DNA of 35,834 bases from a virus. The stretch is taken from IMG/VR virus record IMGVR_UViG_3300042445_001588, positions 1-35,834 of that record; one strand, 5' to 3'. Below the pieces are notes generated by a model. That model saw only the letters and a program-made list of their open reading frames with translations. It did no database searches and was not told the DNA's origin. Positions 7,766 through 15,290 of this stretch are shown here, one piece after another (the stretch's first letter is position 1; every line of letters starts with the position of its first letter). A program made the translations under genes and the position numbers.

Positions 7766-8190
7766 ACATCATCGACCCGTCCACATTCGCCCAAACGGGC
7801 GTCACCATCGCCGCAGACGCCACCCAAGACCAGTGGGCAGACATCCACCGCACTATCCTCCTCTGCCGCTCTACGTCGCGCCTGTGGCTGAAGCAGAGCA
7901 GAGAGTTCGCCGCCACCAAGTGGGGCGCGGACTACGTCGCAGAGGTCGAGATCCAACTGGAGCTATCGCTCGGCCTGCCGCAACCGGAGCCGAAGCCGGA
8001 CATCAACCCAGCCGACAAAAGCAAGGGCATCGTGACCATCGAGGGCATAACTCAACAGTTCGCGCTGTGGTCGCGCAAGATGGCGCCGCAGATCGCAACG
8101 TGGGATGCGGTCAAACTCAAACGAGCGTTGGAGCTGCTGGAGCCGATGGAAAAGCAGGCGCAGGAGATCCGTGCGCGGCTCAATGCGTAA
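7762..8190 (+). CDS. Hypothetical protein, 142 aa
   Basis: The start is ATG 7762, which overlaps the preceding stop as ATGA; the longer open frame from 7297 only shadows the HTH gene. The N-terminal half contains two helices (WADIHRTILLCRSTSRLWLKQSREFAATKWG), then a Pro-rich linker (LPQPEPKPDINPADKSKG), then a C-terminal helical part that ends in a Lys/Glu/Arg-rich helix. No catalytic or metal site is seen. Its place between the HTH protein and the small terminase suggests early/late transition or packaging support, but I cannot assign a function. Confidence 0.75.
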   Translation: MNIIDPSTFAQTGVTIAADATQDQWADIHRTILLCRSTSRLWLKQSREFAATKWGADYVAEVEIQLELSLGLPQPEPKPDINPADKSKGIVTIEGITQQFALWSRKMAPQIATWDAVKLKRALELLEPMEKQAQEIRARLNA

Positions 8191-8301
8191 CTCATTGAAT
8201 ATCAATACCCCTATGGGAACCCTACATAGCGGGGGGCTCGACCGGGGTTCCGCCTCATCGCTTTTTGTCCCCATGAGCCATTTCCCAACGACCGTTTGAT
8301 A
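8191..8301. promoter_or_regulatory. Non-coding gap before TerS, candidate cos/pac or promoter region
   Basis: This 111-base gap lies immediately before the small terminase gene, the usual place of the packaging site in lambdoid phages. It contains a dyad, ATTGA/TCAAT, at 8194-8206, an inverted repeat GGAACCC/GGGTTCC (8216-8222 with 8245-8251) around a G6 run, and a T5 run near 8261-8265. None of these is a recognised cos or pac sequence, so the call rests on position and symmetry. Confidence 0.35.
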
Positions 8302-8889
8302 ATGCCAGCCAAGAAACGCATCCCGAAATCGAAACGCGCCTCGCCAGCCATGACCCGGCAGGAGCGGGCGGCGTTGATTGGCGTATCGGTCCAGTCACTT
8401 TCGAACTGGGAGCGCGGCGGAGTGAATGTATGGGACGATGAACAGGTCCGCGAAAAGATCGGCCGCATGCGAAACCTGCCGCCGACGCTCAAACCCGAAT
8501 GGCTACCCGTCGTCACCAAGCCCGTCAACTCACCTCCGCAGGACGACCCGACACAGATCGACATCGAGGCGATCATCCGGCAACTCTCGACCGTCACCGA
8601 CAAGCACCAGGCGCAGACGGTCAAGACGCAGATCGACGGACTGCTCAACGCCTACAAGCTGCGGGAGGCGGCGGGGAAATACGTTTCCAAGGCGACGGTA
8701 AAAAGCGCGATGCTTAGGATTACTAGTGCTGTGAATGCAATGATGCTCAGGATGGCAAACGATCTACCTCCAATGTTGGAGGGGCTTGGGCCCGAGGCGA
8801 TGGAAGAGATCATCGCCAGCAAGACAGACGAAATTGTTGCTTACCTGCGAGATGTCGAATCAGGCGCATATGAACAACAAGAAGCATAG
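8302..8889 (+). CDS. terS: Terminase small subunit, 195 aa
   Basis: The likely start is ATG 8302; a TTG two codons upstream is less likely. The N-terminal part is a basic region followed by a helix-turn-helix, TRQERAALIGVSVQSLSNWERGG, which would read the packaging site. A long helical oligomerisation part follows, and the end is acidic. This layout and its place before the large terminase (interrupted by one gene) support TerS. The N-terminal HTH is typical of the lambda Nu1-like group that works with GpA-type large subunits. The assignment is by architecture and position rather than by a strong signature. Confidence 0.75.
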   Translation: MPAKKRIPKSKRASPAMTRQERAALIGVSVQSLSNWERGGVNVWDDEQVREKIGRMRNLPPTLKPEWLPVVTKPVNSPPQDDPTQIDIEAIIRQLSTVTDKHQAQTVKTQIDGLLNAYKLREAAGKYVSKATVKSAMLRITSAVNAMMLRMANDLPPMLEGLGPEAMEEIIASKTDEIVAYLRDVESGAYEQQEA

Positions 8890-8891
8890 AA

Positions 8892-9521
8892 ATGAAAATA
8901 AAACTGGGAACCAAAATGGAAAACTACTCTCGGATTGCCAAGGAATACGGAGTATGTGTAAGAACCGTAATCAGGTGGAAAGATTCAGGTTGCGACATTA
9001 AAAACCCAAAATCAGTCGCCGAGTTTGTTCTTTCTTGTAAAACATCAAAAATACAAAACGTTTTTCAAAAACTCAGTAATGGTGACTGCCTTTTTTCTTT
9101 AGACCAAATGGTCAACATCAACGACTTCAACAGGAAAGAGAAAACGGCCAGCTCCCTAGACAGATTAAAAGCAAAGATAGAAGCGTTGGAGTTGAGACAA
9201 AGGGCCGCTGATCTGGAATACTTTGCTAAAAATGGGATAAAGAAAGTTAAGAAAAACAGCATCAATGATTTGTATTTAATTAAAAACAAAAGGAATGGTC
9301 TTTATAAAATAGGTGTTTCAGTAGACCCGTTAAACAGGGAAAAGACGTTACAGTCCCAAGAGCCTGAAATAGAAATGGTGAAGAATTGGCATGGGCGAGC
9401 ATCAACAGAAAGGTGGTGGCACAACAATTTCAAAGAACATCGAATAAGGGGGGAGTGGTTTGAATTAACACCGCAACAAGTTCGATTCATGATCCATAAA
9501 ATGAATGATACCGGAGACTGA
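8892..9521 (+). CDS. GIY-YIG superfamily endonuclease with N-terminal HTH, 209 aa (homing-type insertion)
   Basis: Residues 128-141 give YLI...YKIG, the two-strand core that replaces GIY-YIG in the T5orf172/MUG113 branch. Arg149, the ERWWHNNF helix (about 173-180) and GEWFEL (187-192) follow in the expected order. Residues 10-50 form a helix-turn-helix (YSRIAKEYGVCVRTVIRWKDSG). The gene is strikingly A/T-rich with AAA/AAT-heavy codons, unlike both flanking terminase genes, which points to recent acquisition. It sits between TerS and TerL, and its last 17 bases overlap the TerL start. The likely role is a free-standing homing endonuclease that targets phages lacking the insertion. Confidence 0.82.
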   Translation: MKIKLGTKMENYSRIAKEYGVCVRTVIRWKDSGCDIKNPKSVAEFVLSCKTSKIQNVFQKLSNGDCLFSLDQMVNINDFNRKEKTASSLDRLKAKIEALELRQRAADLEYFAKNGIKKVKKNSINDLYLIKNKRNGLYKIGVSVDPLNREKTLQSQEPEIEMVKNWHGRASTERWWHNNFKEHRIRGEWFELTPQQVRFMIHKMNDTGD

Positions 9522-11229
9522 AAAAGAATTAATCTCGGCTTGTTCGCACGGATTCAATCCCAGGTTTGGTGGTTCTGTTTCTCAGTGGGTTTCCGGTAGG
9601 GTTGCGATTCAAGATGGGTTGACGCCGAAGTATCTTGTTGCAAATGCACCGTGGCAGAGGGAGCCGTTGGATACTTTGTCGAAAAAGCAAAACAAGGAAA
9701 TCGTCTTCCTCGCGCCCATCGGCACCGGCAAGACCACGTTCATGGAGGCGGCGTTGCAATACATCATCGCCGAGGACCCCGGACCGACGCTGCTAGTCGG
9801 GCAAACCGACGACGACCTCAAGGACTGGGCCGAGACCCGGATGGACTACGCTATCAGGAACACCCCCGACACCGCCGCGTTGCTGCCGGAGGACCGCCAC
9901 AAAAAGCGGAAGATGCAGATCCTCTTCCCGCACATGTCGCTCTTCCTCACCGGTGCCAACCTCTCCGGCCTCCAATCGAAATCCATGCGCCGGGTCTTTT
10001 GTGATGAGGCATGGCAATACCGACCCGGCATGCTCAACGAAGCACGCGGCCGATTGCATGACAGATGGAACCGGCAGTTCTTTATCCTCTCCCAGGCTGG
10101 GTCCAAGGGCGACGAGCTGGACAAAGCATGGCAGCACACCGACCGCCGCGAGTTCTCTTTCCCCTGCCCGAAGTGCGGCACCCTCCAACCTTGGAAATGG
10201 TGCAACGTCGTCTATCCTGAGGACGAGAATCTGGACACGTTAGCTCGGGCGCAGGCCGCGCACCTCAAGTGCGACAACGCTGATTGTGACTGGACCTGCG
10301 CCGACTCGCCCCAGCCGCGCCGCGCTCTCGCCGAGTCCGCCTGTTACGTGCCGGCCGCCGAGGGACTACCCGGTCACGTCGGCTTCCACTACAACGTCCT
10401 TTGCAACTGGCGCAAGCCGCTGTGGGAGATCGTCCTGCTATGGCTCGAAGCCAAGGCGGCGCAACGTGTCGGCAACCTCGACCCGCTCCGGCAGTTTATT
10501 CAGAAGCGGCTCGCGGAACCGTGGGAAGAAGACCTCACCGACAACAGGACAGCACTCATCGGCAATGGCTACCTCGTCAGCGAGTTCGCCGAGAAGCAGA
10601 AGATCGAGGACGAAGCGCAGCGGTTCCTGGTGGTGGACAAACAACGCGACCACTTCTGGGCTGGCATCCGTGCTTGGCGAGCTAACGGCGAGTCGATGCT
10701 GCTATGGTATGGCCGGATCGAGACCTTCGACGGCGTGCATGATCTCGCGCTGCGCTATGGTATCGCGCCCAAGCTCGTCTTCATTGACGCGCAGTATGAC
10801 ACGGACCAGGTCTATTCCGCCTGCGCCCGCATGGACTGGACCGCGCTCCACGGCTCCGGCCAGAAATCATTCGCCTTCAAAAAACAAAACGGCGACGTCG
10901 TCCACCGCGCATTCACCCGGTTCCAGGATGCAGCTGCGCCCGGCGTCGGCCGTGCCCGCTATGCGCACTGGGCGAGTGACCGGATCAAGGACATCGTCCA
11001 CGCGCATCGCACCGGCCAGGCGGCGGCGTGGCACATCCCTGATGATGTCTCGCAGGACTGGCTCAAGCAGATCGACTCCGAGGTCAAGCGCGAGATGGTC
11101 AACGCCAAGACCAAGCAGGCCGAGTTCAGGTGGGTTAGGATCCGCAACAACAACCATGCCTTTGACGTCGAGGCCATGCAGGTCGTCGCCGCGCTGATGC
11201 TCAAACTCATCCCCGGCTTCGACGTCTAA
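9505..11229 (+). CDS. terL: Terminase large subunit, GpA family, 574 aa
   Basis: This is the ATP-driven DNA packaging motor and headful/cos nuclease. The Walker A-like loop is LAPIGTGKTT (about residues 69-78), and Walker B is VFCDEAW (164-170). A zinc knuckle inserted in the middle, CPKC at 221-224 with CDNADC at 256-261, is typical of the GpA family. The C-terminal nuclease lobe begins near FLVVDKQRDHFWAGI and contains the FIDAQYDTDQV segment. The length is slightly shorter than lambda gpA. The start at ATG 9505 overlaps the endonuclease gene; ATG 9501 is in another frame. Confidence 0.93.
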   Translation: MIPETEKELISACSHGFNPRFGGSVSQWVSGRVAIQDGLTPKYLVANAPWQREPLDTLSKKQNKEIVFLAPIGTGKTTFMEAALQYIIAEDPGPTLLVGQTDDDLKDWAETRMDYAIRNTPDTAALLPEDRHKKRKMQILFPHMSLFLTGANLSGLQSKSMRRVFCDEAWQYRPGMLNEARGRLHDRWNRQFFILSQAGSKGDELDKAWQHTDRREFSFPCPKCGTLQPWKWCNVVYPEDENLDTLARAQAAHLKCDNADCDWTCADSPQPRRALAESACYVPAAEGLPGHVGFHYNVLCNWRKPLWEIVLLWLEAKAAQRVGNLDPLRQFIQKRLAEPWEEDLTDNRTALIGNGYLVSEFAEKQKIEDEAQRFLVVDKQRDHFWAGIRAWRANGESMLLWYGRIETFDGVHDLALRYGIAPKLVFIDAQYDTDQVYSACARMDWTALHGSGQKSFAFKKQNGDVVHRAFTRFQDAAAPGVGRARYAHWASDRIKDIVHAHRTGQAAAWHIPDDVSQDWLKQIDSEVKREMVNAKTKQAEFRWVRIRNNNHAFDVEAMQVVAALMLKLIPGFDV

Positions 11230-11405
11230 AGGTCGAGCCGGAACAGTTTGTCGGCGATGCTCGACACGCTCGATCCGTCGCGTTTCGCGGCTCGCCGGAT
11301 GTTCGCCGCCGCCTCCTGTGAGACGGTGACAGACAACTTGGCTCGCGTCGGGCCGGTGGGTTTGCGGCCTGCGCCTTTTCTAGAGCCTCCTCTGGTAGTT
11401 TTCAT
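11226..11405 (-). CDS. Small ribbon-helix-helix-like protein, 59 aa
   Basis: Reading leftward from ATG at 11405, the protein has a basic N-terminus (RGGSRKGAGRKPTGPTRAK), a single strand (KLSVTVSQ) and then two helices (AAANIRRAAKRDGSSVSSIADKLFRL). That is the order of a ribbon-helix-helix DNA-binding protein of the Arc/CopG type. The start overlaps the stop of the upstream minus-strand gene as ATGA, and the gene's own stop overlaps the end of TerL, so the packing is very tight. It is the last gene of a minus-strand cassette and may regulate it. The gene is short, but coupling and fold pattern support it. Confidence 0.75.
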   Translation of the reverse strand: MKTTRGGSRKGAGRKPTGPTRAKLSVTVSQEAAANIRRAAKRDGSSVSSIADKLFRLDL

Positions 11406-11590
11406 GGGGTGAGTTGATCCAGGTCAGGAGCTTCGGAGACGAGCACGTGGTGCGTTTCCATATTGGCGGAGTCAGTGATGATCCAGTATTGATCGCCTTC
11501 GGGGTAGGCATTACCGTCGCTCATTTTGCCAGTGACCCAAGCGGTTCCTGCTGTAATTTTTTCTACTGCTGCGTTTGCGGTGATTTTCAT
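11402..11590 (-). CDS. Hypothetical minus-strand cassette protein, 62 aa
   Basis: The protein is strand-rich, with NAAVEKITAGTAWVTGKM, a central polar turn and then YWIITDSANMETHHVLVSEAP, and an acidic C-terminus. It looks like a small beta-barrel or sandwich, but I do not recognise it. It has no signal peptide or membrane segment. The stop overlaps the start of the ribbon-helix-helix gene, so these two are co-translated. It is encoded against the direction of all surrounding packaging and head genes. Confidence 0.68.
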   Translation of the reverse strand: MKITANAAVEKITAGTAWVTGKMSDGNAYPEGDQYWIITDSANMETHHVLVSEAPDLDQLTP

Positions 11591-11613
11591 ATTGGTATGG
11601 GAGAGGCGTGGGA

Positions 11614-11979
11614 TTAAGCGTGGGTGCCAAACATCTTGTTGATGTCGCCGTTACCGAGGCTGGCGAGGTTGGTGGCGTGCACGTCAAGGGCGGCGTTGTG
11701 GGCGGCGATTTCAGCCTTGGCCGCCTCAAGGGTGGCAGTGATAGGAGCGAGCGTCTCAGCGGTCAGGCCGATGCTGCCGATCTTGGCGATGCAGGTAGCA
11801 TGGCCGGTGATGGTTTGGATGCCCATGTGAGATTCGCTCTTACCGTTGATCGTGGCGGAGATGACAACCTCAAGCTCGCCGCTGGTCTTGCGGACGCCTT
11901 GGCAGTTGAGCAGGTAAGCGGTCGAGATGGAGACTTCGAGGGCGGTTCCGGTGGCGGTGGTCCAGTTGATCGTTTGCAT
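11614..11979 (-). CDS. Hypothetical minus-strand cassette protein, 121 aa
   Basis: I place the start at the ATG ending at 11979 (MQTINWTTATGT), which follows an A/C-rich leader of the type seen before many genes here; an upstream ATG at 12033 would add 18 residues. The first 80 residues alternate Thr/Val/Ile strands (ALEVSISTAYLL, ELEVVISATING). The last part is an Ala-rich helix with a Leu/Ile periodicity (LAPITATLEAAKAEIAAHNAAL). A repeated promoter-like element lies about 55 bases upstream. The function is unknown; the beta-then-helix layout is compatible with a virion decoration or an exclusion protein. Confidence 0.7.
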   Translation of the reverse strand: MQTINWTTATGTALEVSISTAYLLNCQGVRKTSGELEVVISATINGKSESHMGIQTITGHATCIAKIGSIGLTAETLAPITATLEAAKAEIAAHNAALDVHATNLASLGNGDINKMFGTHA

Positions 11980-12033
11980 TTGGTTTGGTTGGTTCGGGGT
12001 CCATTCCCCGCTGACAAGAAGACCTTTGCACAT

Positions 12034-12085
12034 CCTTTTGATTACCGCAAGATTTATTTCAAACTATTTTCATCCCCCCATTTTG
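12034..12085 (-). repeat. Direct repeat R1, duplicated upstream element of the minus-strand cassette
   Basis: About 52 bases that recur at 12395-12445 with two substitutions or fewer and one indel. On the minus strand the copy ends about 55 bases before the start codon at 11979. It includes a C6 run and an A/T-rich core that contains gatttatttcaaactatttt. Its position is that of a promoter or operator. Confidence 0.85.
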
Positions 12086-12137
12086 GCGCGGATTCTGACT
12101 TCGGTGGTGGTTTTCATCGTGTGTGTGTGTGTGTGAA

Positions 12138-12165
12138 GCGGGGATTGAACCCCGCCTTGGTTTTT
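12138..12165 (+). terminator. Hairpin with T-run between cassette genes
   Basis: A stem GCGGGG/CCCCGC (12138-12143 with 12150-12155), a six-base loop and a T5 run at 12161-12165 form a plausible intrinsic terminator on the plus strand. On the minus strand the same hairpin lies just past the stop of the 60-residue gene but has no T-run. A (gt) microsatellite of about 17 bases lies immediately to the left (12119-12135). Confidence 0.55.
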
Positions 12166-12347
12166 CAGATGCTTTTCAGGATTCTGCGGATCGTGTGCTT
12201 TGCCATTGGCCATGTTGACCATTCGCCTTGGGTTTTGATCATCCATGCGATTGGTGCACCGCCGAATTTATTGCGGTAGCAGATCACCGAAGTGCCGTTG
12301 ATTTGGAATGAGCGGGAGTCACTGATGTTTGAGCGGGTAGTTGTCAT
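12165..12347 (-). CDS. Hypothetical minus-strand cassette protein, 60 aa
   Basis: The protein begins MTTTRSN, contains short strands (SFQINGTSVICYRNKF, IAWMIKTQGEW) and ends in a basic helix (MAKHTIRRILKSI). It has no obvious signal sequence. It is separated from the rest of the cassette by about 185 bases and has its own copy of the upstream repeat, so it is probably transcribed independently. The gene is small and unrecognised; the call rests on the clean start, the upstream element and the hairpin at its end. Confidence 0.58.
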   Translation of the reverse strand: MTTTRSNISDSRSFQINGTSVICYRNKFGGAPIAWMIKTQGEWSTWPMAKHTIRRILKSI

Positions 12348-12394
12348 TTTGTTTGTGGTGTTCGCTTACGCTTACGTGAATAGAGATAGCACCC

Positions 12395-12445
12395 CCTTTT
12401 GATTACAGCAAGATTTATTTCAAACTATTTTCACCCCCCATTTTG
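12395..12445 (-). repeat. Direct repeat R2, second copy of the cassette upstream element
   Basis: Near-identical copy of R1. On the minus strand it ends about 48 bases before the start codon at 12347. The two copies flank the 60-residue gene, so each minus-strand transcription unit begins with the same element. On the plus strand it also lies just before the gene at 12464. Confidence 0.85.
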
Positions 12446-12463
12446 ACACCCCGCCCGTCATGA

Positions 12464-12745
12464 ATGGACGCGAAAACATTGCAGACGGCTCGGGAATGGG
12501 CGAGGGCGGGACTGTGTGACCCGACGATCTCCAACAAGCTCCGCACCAACCACCGCGCATTGATCCTTCAAAGCATGGAGCCGGGCGGGCTGGCGACAGT
12601 CACTCAAGCAACAAAAAATGGTGTCTCGATGGGGAAGACCATGGGACTATCCATCCCCGACACACTCACCGCCATGGGCCGCGCCATGGAGTGGATCGAC
12701 CTCGGCTATGTCCCGCAGCAGTCCAGGAGCCTCGGCAGGTTTTGA
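12464..12745 (+). CDS. Hypothetical head-region protein before the portal, 93 aa
   Basis: The protein is helical, with two amphipathic segments (TLQTAREWARAGLCD and DTLTAMGRAMEWIDLGYVP) and a polar middle. It has the size and place, between TerL and the portal, of the small head-tail joining proteins (gpW position in lambda), but I do not see gpW sequence features. The stop at 12743-12745 is part of a TTTTGAC motif that precedes the portal start by a fixed spacing. An alternative ATG at 12460 is in another frame. The function is open. Confidence 0.75.
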   Translation: MDAKTLQTAREWARAGLCDPTISNKLRTNHRALILQSMEPGGLATVTQATKNGVSMGKTMGLSIPDTLTAMGRAMEWIDLGYVPQQSRSLGRF

Positions 12746-12760
12746 CACCCGCCGCCTGTC
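12740..12760 (+). promoter_or_regulatory. Recurring TTTTGAC junction motif before the portal
   Basis: TTTTGAC at 12740-12746 is followed by exactly 14 bases and then the start codon. The same motif with the same 14-base spacing precedes the starts at 16539 and 17465. A looser version precedes 12464, and related forms precede 18600 and 23766. It contains the stop codon of the upstream gene in several cases. Confidence 0.6.
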
Positions 12761-14245
12761 ATGGCCCTATTGGACGAGTTCGGACGCACCATCAATTACA
12801 AAGCCGCCCGTGCGGCGAACGACACGCGTCATCGTCCCTACGAGCCGATTGAGAAAAAGGACATCGCGCAGCTCGTCCCGTCCGTGGACCGCGTCAAACT
12901 CCTCAGTCACGCCCGCCGGATCTATCTCAATTTCGGACCGATCAAAAATGCCATCAACCAGCGGTCGATGTATTCCGTCGGCCGCGCATTCGTCCCGCAG
13001 TTCAAGGGGGGCGACTCCGAGTTCGGCAACGCCGCGACCGACTGGCTGACCAGTAATTTCTACGCCATCGGCGACACTCGCGGTGGCATGCACGATCTCA
13101 AGACCAACCTATTCGGCTGGTCATCCGCCATCGACACCGACGGTGAGATCTTCATCCTGCTGACGGAAACCAAGACCGGCTTCCCCCAATACCAGGGGAT
13201 TCCGTCCCACCGCATCGGCAATCCCAACGGACTCCAGGACGGACCGCAGCGCGGCGGCACCTTGCAGGACGGCATCATCTACTACCCCTCCGGCGAGGCC
13301 AAGGAATACGCGTTCTTGGACAAGTTGGGGAAACTTTCCGAGTGGCTCCCGGCGTCGAACGTCATCCATCTTTACGATCCTGAGTGGCAGTATCAGGGGC
13401 GCGGCCTAACAGGTCTAACGCACTGCATCAATGACATCCGGGACATCATACAGTCTGTGGAGTGGGAGCGCCTGGCCATGATGCAGATGAGTTCGATTTC
13501 CCTAATAGAGTACAACGAAAGCGGCGGACCTGACCCGGATGATCCATACAACGCGCTTGTCGGCAACGAGGCGGGCGACAAAGGCATGACCGTCGAAACG
13601 CTCGACGGCGGCACCGTCCGCTATTTCAAATCCAACAGCGGCGGCAAGATCGAGACGCTCGTCAACAACCGACCCGGCAATCCGTTCCTGGACTTCCACG
13701 ACCGCTTGCTCAAGTCCGCTTATGCAGGCCTTAACTGGCCTTATGCGTTTTACAACGGCCACGGCGTCGGCGGCGGCACTGCCCAGCGCACCGAAATTGC
13801 CATGGCCCAACGCTCCATCGAGGACCGCCAGGACCTGCTGTTCTACGCCGCCAAACGCATCGTTTCCTATGCCGTCGCCAAGGCCCAGAAGCGCGGCGAC
13901 CTCCCGCAGTCTGCCGACTGGTGGCGGTGGGAATTCTCCTATCCGCCCAAGCTCACCATCGATGACGGCCGCGTCATGAAGGAGTTGGAATCGAGCTACA
14001 AGCTCGGCTTCAAGTCCGCATCCGACATCACCGCCGCGATGGGCAAGGAATACAAGGACGTCATCCGTGAGAAAGCGGAGGAGGCCGCCACCCGCCAACT
14101 CATCGCCAAGGAAGTTGGCGACAAATACGGCATCGAGATCGAACCGCGAGAACTGCTGATGCTCACCCCTAACGAAATGGCGAAACCGGATGCACCGGAC
14201 GCCCCTGAAAACCCACCCACCACCAAGACCGATGAAACTGATTGA
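12761..14245 (+). CDS. Portal protein, lambda gpB family, 494 aa
   Basis: This is the dodecameric portal through which DNA enters and leaves the head. Family features are visible: an early DRVKLLSHARRIYLNFGPIKNAINQRSMYSVG helix, the EIFILLTETKTGFPQYQGIPSHRIGNPNG wing strand, VIHLYDPEWQYQGRGLTGL, and the long stem helix near PYAFYNGHGVGGGTAQRTEIAMAQRSIEDRQ. The C-terminus is polar and Pro-rich (DAPDAPENPPTTKTDETD). Its last 14 bases overlap the start of the protease gene at 14232, a common translational coupling in this gene order. Confidence 0.92.
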   Translation: MALLDEFGRTINYKAARAANDTRHRPYEPIEKKDIAQLVPSVDRVKLLSHARRIYLNFGPIKNAINQRSMYSVGRAFVPQFKGGDSEFGNAATDWLTSNFYAIGDTRGGMHDLKTNLFGWSSAIDTDGEIFILLTETKTGFPQYQGIPSHRIGNPNGLQDGPQRGGTLQDGIIYYPSGEAKEYAFLDKLGKLSEWLPASNVIHLYDPEWQYQGRGLTGLTHCINDIRDIIQSVEWERLAMMQMSSISLIEYNESGGPDPDDPYNALVGNEAGDKGMTVETLDGGTVRYFKSNSGGKIETLVNNRPGNPFLDFHDRLLKSAYAGLNWPYAFYNGHGVGGGTAQRTEIAMAQRSIEDRQDLLFYAAKRIVSYAVAKAQKRGDLPQSADWWRWEFSYPPKLTIDDGRVMKELESSYKLGFKSASDITAAMGKEYKDVIREKAEEAATRQLIAKEVGDKYGIEIEPRELLMLTPNEMAKPDAPDAPENPPTTKTDETD

Positions 14246-15290
14246 GATCGAAAACCGCGCCGGCAAGCTTCGGCTGAACGATGGCGTCCACAAAGACTCC
14301 GCCGACAAACTGATCGAGGAACTCGATGCGCTCTACGGCCCGTCCGCAGTCGGCATCATGTCCATCAACAACGTGGTCTGCGCTGCCGACGACGCGCTCG
14401 AAAGCGTCGAGGTGGAAATTAACAGCCCAGGCGGCAGCGTCTTTGAGGGTCAGCGGATTTATAACGCGCTCCGTGGCATCTCAGCCCGTGGCGTCGAGGT
14501 GACGACCACCGTCAACGGACTCGCTGCCTCGATGGGCAGTGTGATTTTGATGGCCGGCGACAAGCGCCGGATGAATGCAGGCAGCCGGATCATGATCCAC
14601 GAAGCCTCCACCATCGCCATGGGAGACGCCCGCGCCTTCCGAAAAACTGCCGACTTGCTGGAGGGAATCAGCTCGGAGATCGCCGGAATTTATGCCGACC
14701 GCACCGGCGGGGAGTTAAAAGCAATCCGCAATCTCATGTTCGCGGAAACCTGGATGACCGCAGACGAGGCGAAGACCAACGGCTTCGTGGATACCGTCAT
14801 CAAGGACGGAAAAGCCAAGGCCGAATTTGACACCGAAGGAAAAGGCAATATGAGCATCCTCGCTAAACTCTTCCCCGGCAACGACCAAGTTGCACAACTC
14901 GAAGCCTCGCTCGCCGAAGTCGAAACCCTGAGCGCCACCCTCGAATCCGCCCAGGCGAAGATCGTGGAACTGACCGGCCTCTCGGAAGTCAACGCGCAGC
15001 TCCAGACTGATCTATCCGACGCGCAAGCCAAGGTTTCAGAATTCGAAGCCAAGGTCGCTGAATACGACATCAAGATCGCAGAGGCCGCCGCCGCCGCCGA
15101 AGTCACCGCCGAGAAGGTCTCTATCAAAGCCGCCGAGCTGCTCGCCACCCAAGGCCACCCGGCCCCGGTCAACCTGACCGGTGACACAGGCGAAGTAGGC
15201 GGCAAGACCATGACTCGCTCGGAAATCGCCAATCTCAAGCCCGCCGAAATCAAGGCCTTCATCAAGTCCGGCGGCAAGATCATCGACTGA
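14232..15290 (+). CDS. ClpP-like head maturation protease fused to scaffold, 352 aa
   Basis: The first 200 residues are a ClpP-type serine peptidase. VEINSPGGSVFEGQRIYNAL is the oxyanion and substrate region, Ser100 sits in GLAASMGSV, and His123 sits in RIMIHEAS. The remaining part is a long Ala/Glu/Lys coiled coil (about residues 212-300) with a C-terminal basic-hydrophobic tip, as expected for a scaffold. The protein would form the inner core of the procapsid and then digest it. ATG 14232 overlaps the portal end; the open frame before it runs inside the portal gene. A nested ATG at residue 207 may give the scaffold alone. Confidence 0.9.
   Translation: MKLIEIENRAGKLRLNDGVHKDSADKLIEELDALYGPSAVGIMSINNVVCAADDALESVEVEINSPGGSVFEGQRIYNALRGISARGVEVTTTVNGLAASMGSVILMAGDKRRMNAGSRIMIHEASTIAMGDARAFRKTADLLEGISSEIAGIYADRTGGELKAIRNLMFAETWMTADEAKTNGFVDTVIKDGKAKAEFDTEGKGNMSILAKLFPGNDQVAQLEASLAEVETLSATLESAQAKIVELTGLSEVNAQLQTDLSDAQAKVSEFEAKVAEYDIKIAEAAAAAEVTAEKVSIKAAELLATQGHPAPVNLTGDTGEVGGKTMTRSEIANLKPAEIKAFIKSGGKIID
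14850..15290 (+). CDS. Possible nested scaffold product from an internal start, 146 aa
   Basis: An in-frame ATG at 14850 begins MSILAKLFPGND directly after the protease domain and before the coiled coil. It is preceded by a purine-rich stretch, gaaggaaaaggc. In lambda, the scaffold Nu3 is made by just such an internal start within the protease gene C. The presence of the start at the exact domain border is seen in the sequence; that it is used is inferred by analogy. Confidence 0.5.
   Translation: MSILAKLFPGNDQVAQLEASLAEVETLSATLESAQAKIVELTGLSEVNAQLQTDLSDAQAKVSEFEAKVAEYDIKIAEAAAAAEVTAEKVSIKAAELLATQGHPAPVNLTGDTGEVGGKTMTRSEIANLKPAEIKAFIKSGGKIID

Noticed and set aside
12138-12155. tRNA T-arm-like sequence on the minus strand
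   Set aside because: The hairpin has a T-arm-like loop but no other tRNA arms around it; a terminator-type hairpin explains it.
11608-12279. Plus-strand 223-codon frame across the minus-strand cassette
   Set aside because: It runs through the intergenic repeat and hairpin, has Gly/Val/Asp-rich noise composition, and is opposed by several coupled minus-strand genes with clean starts.
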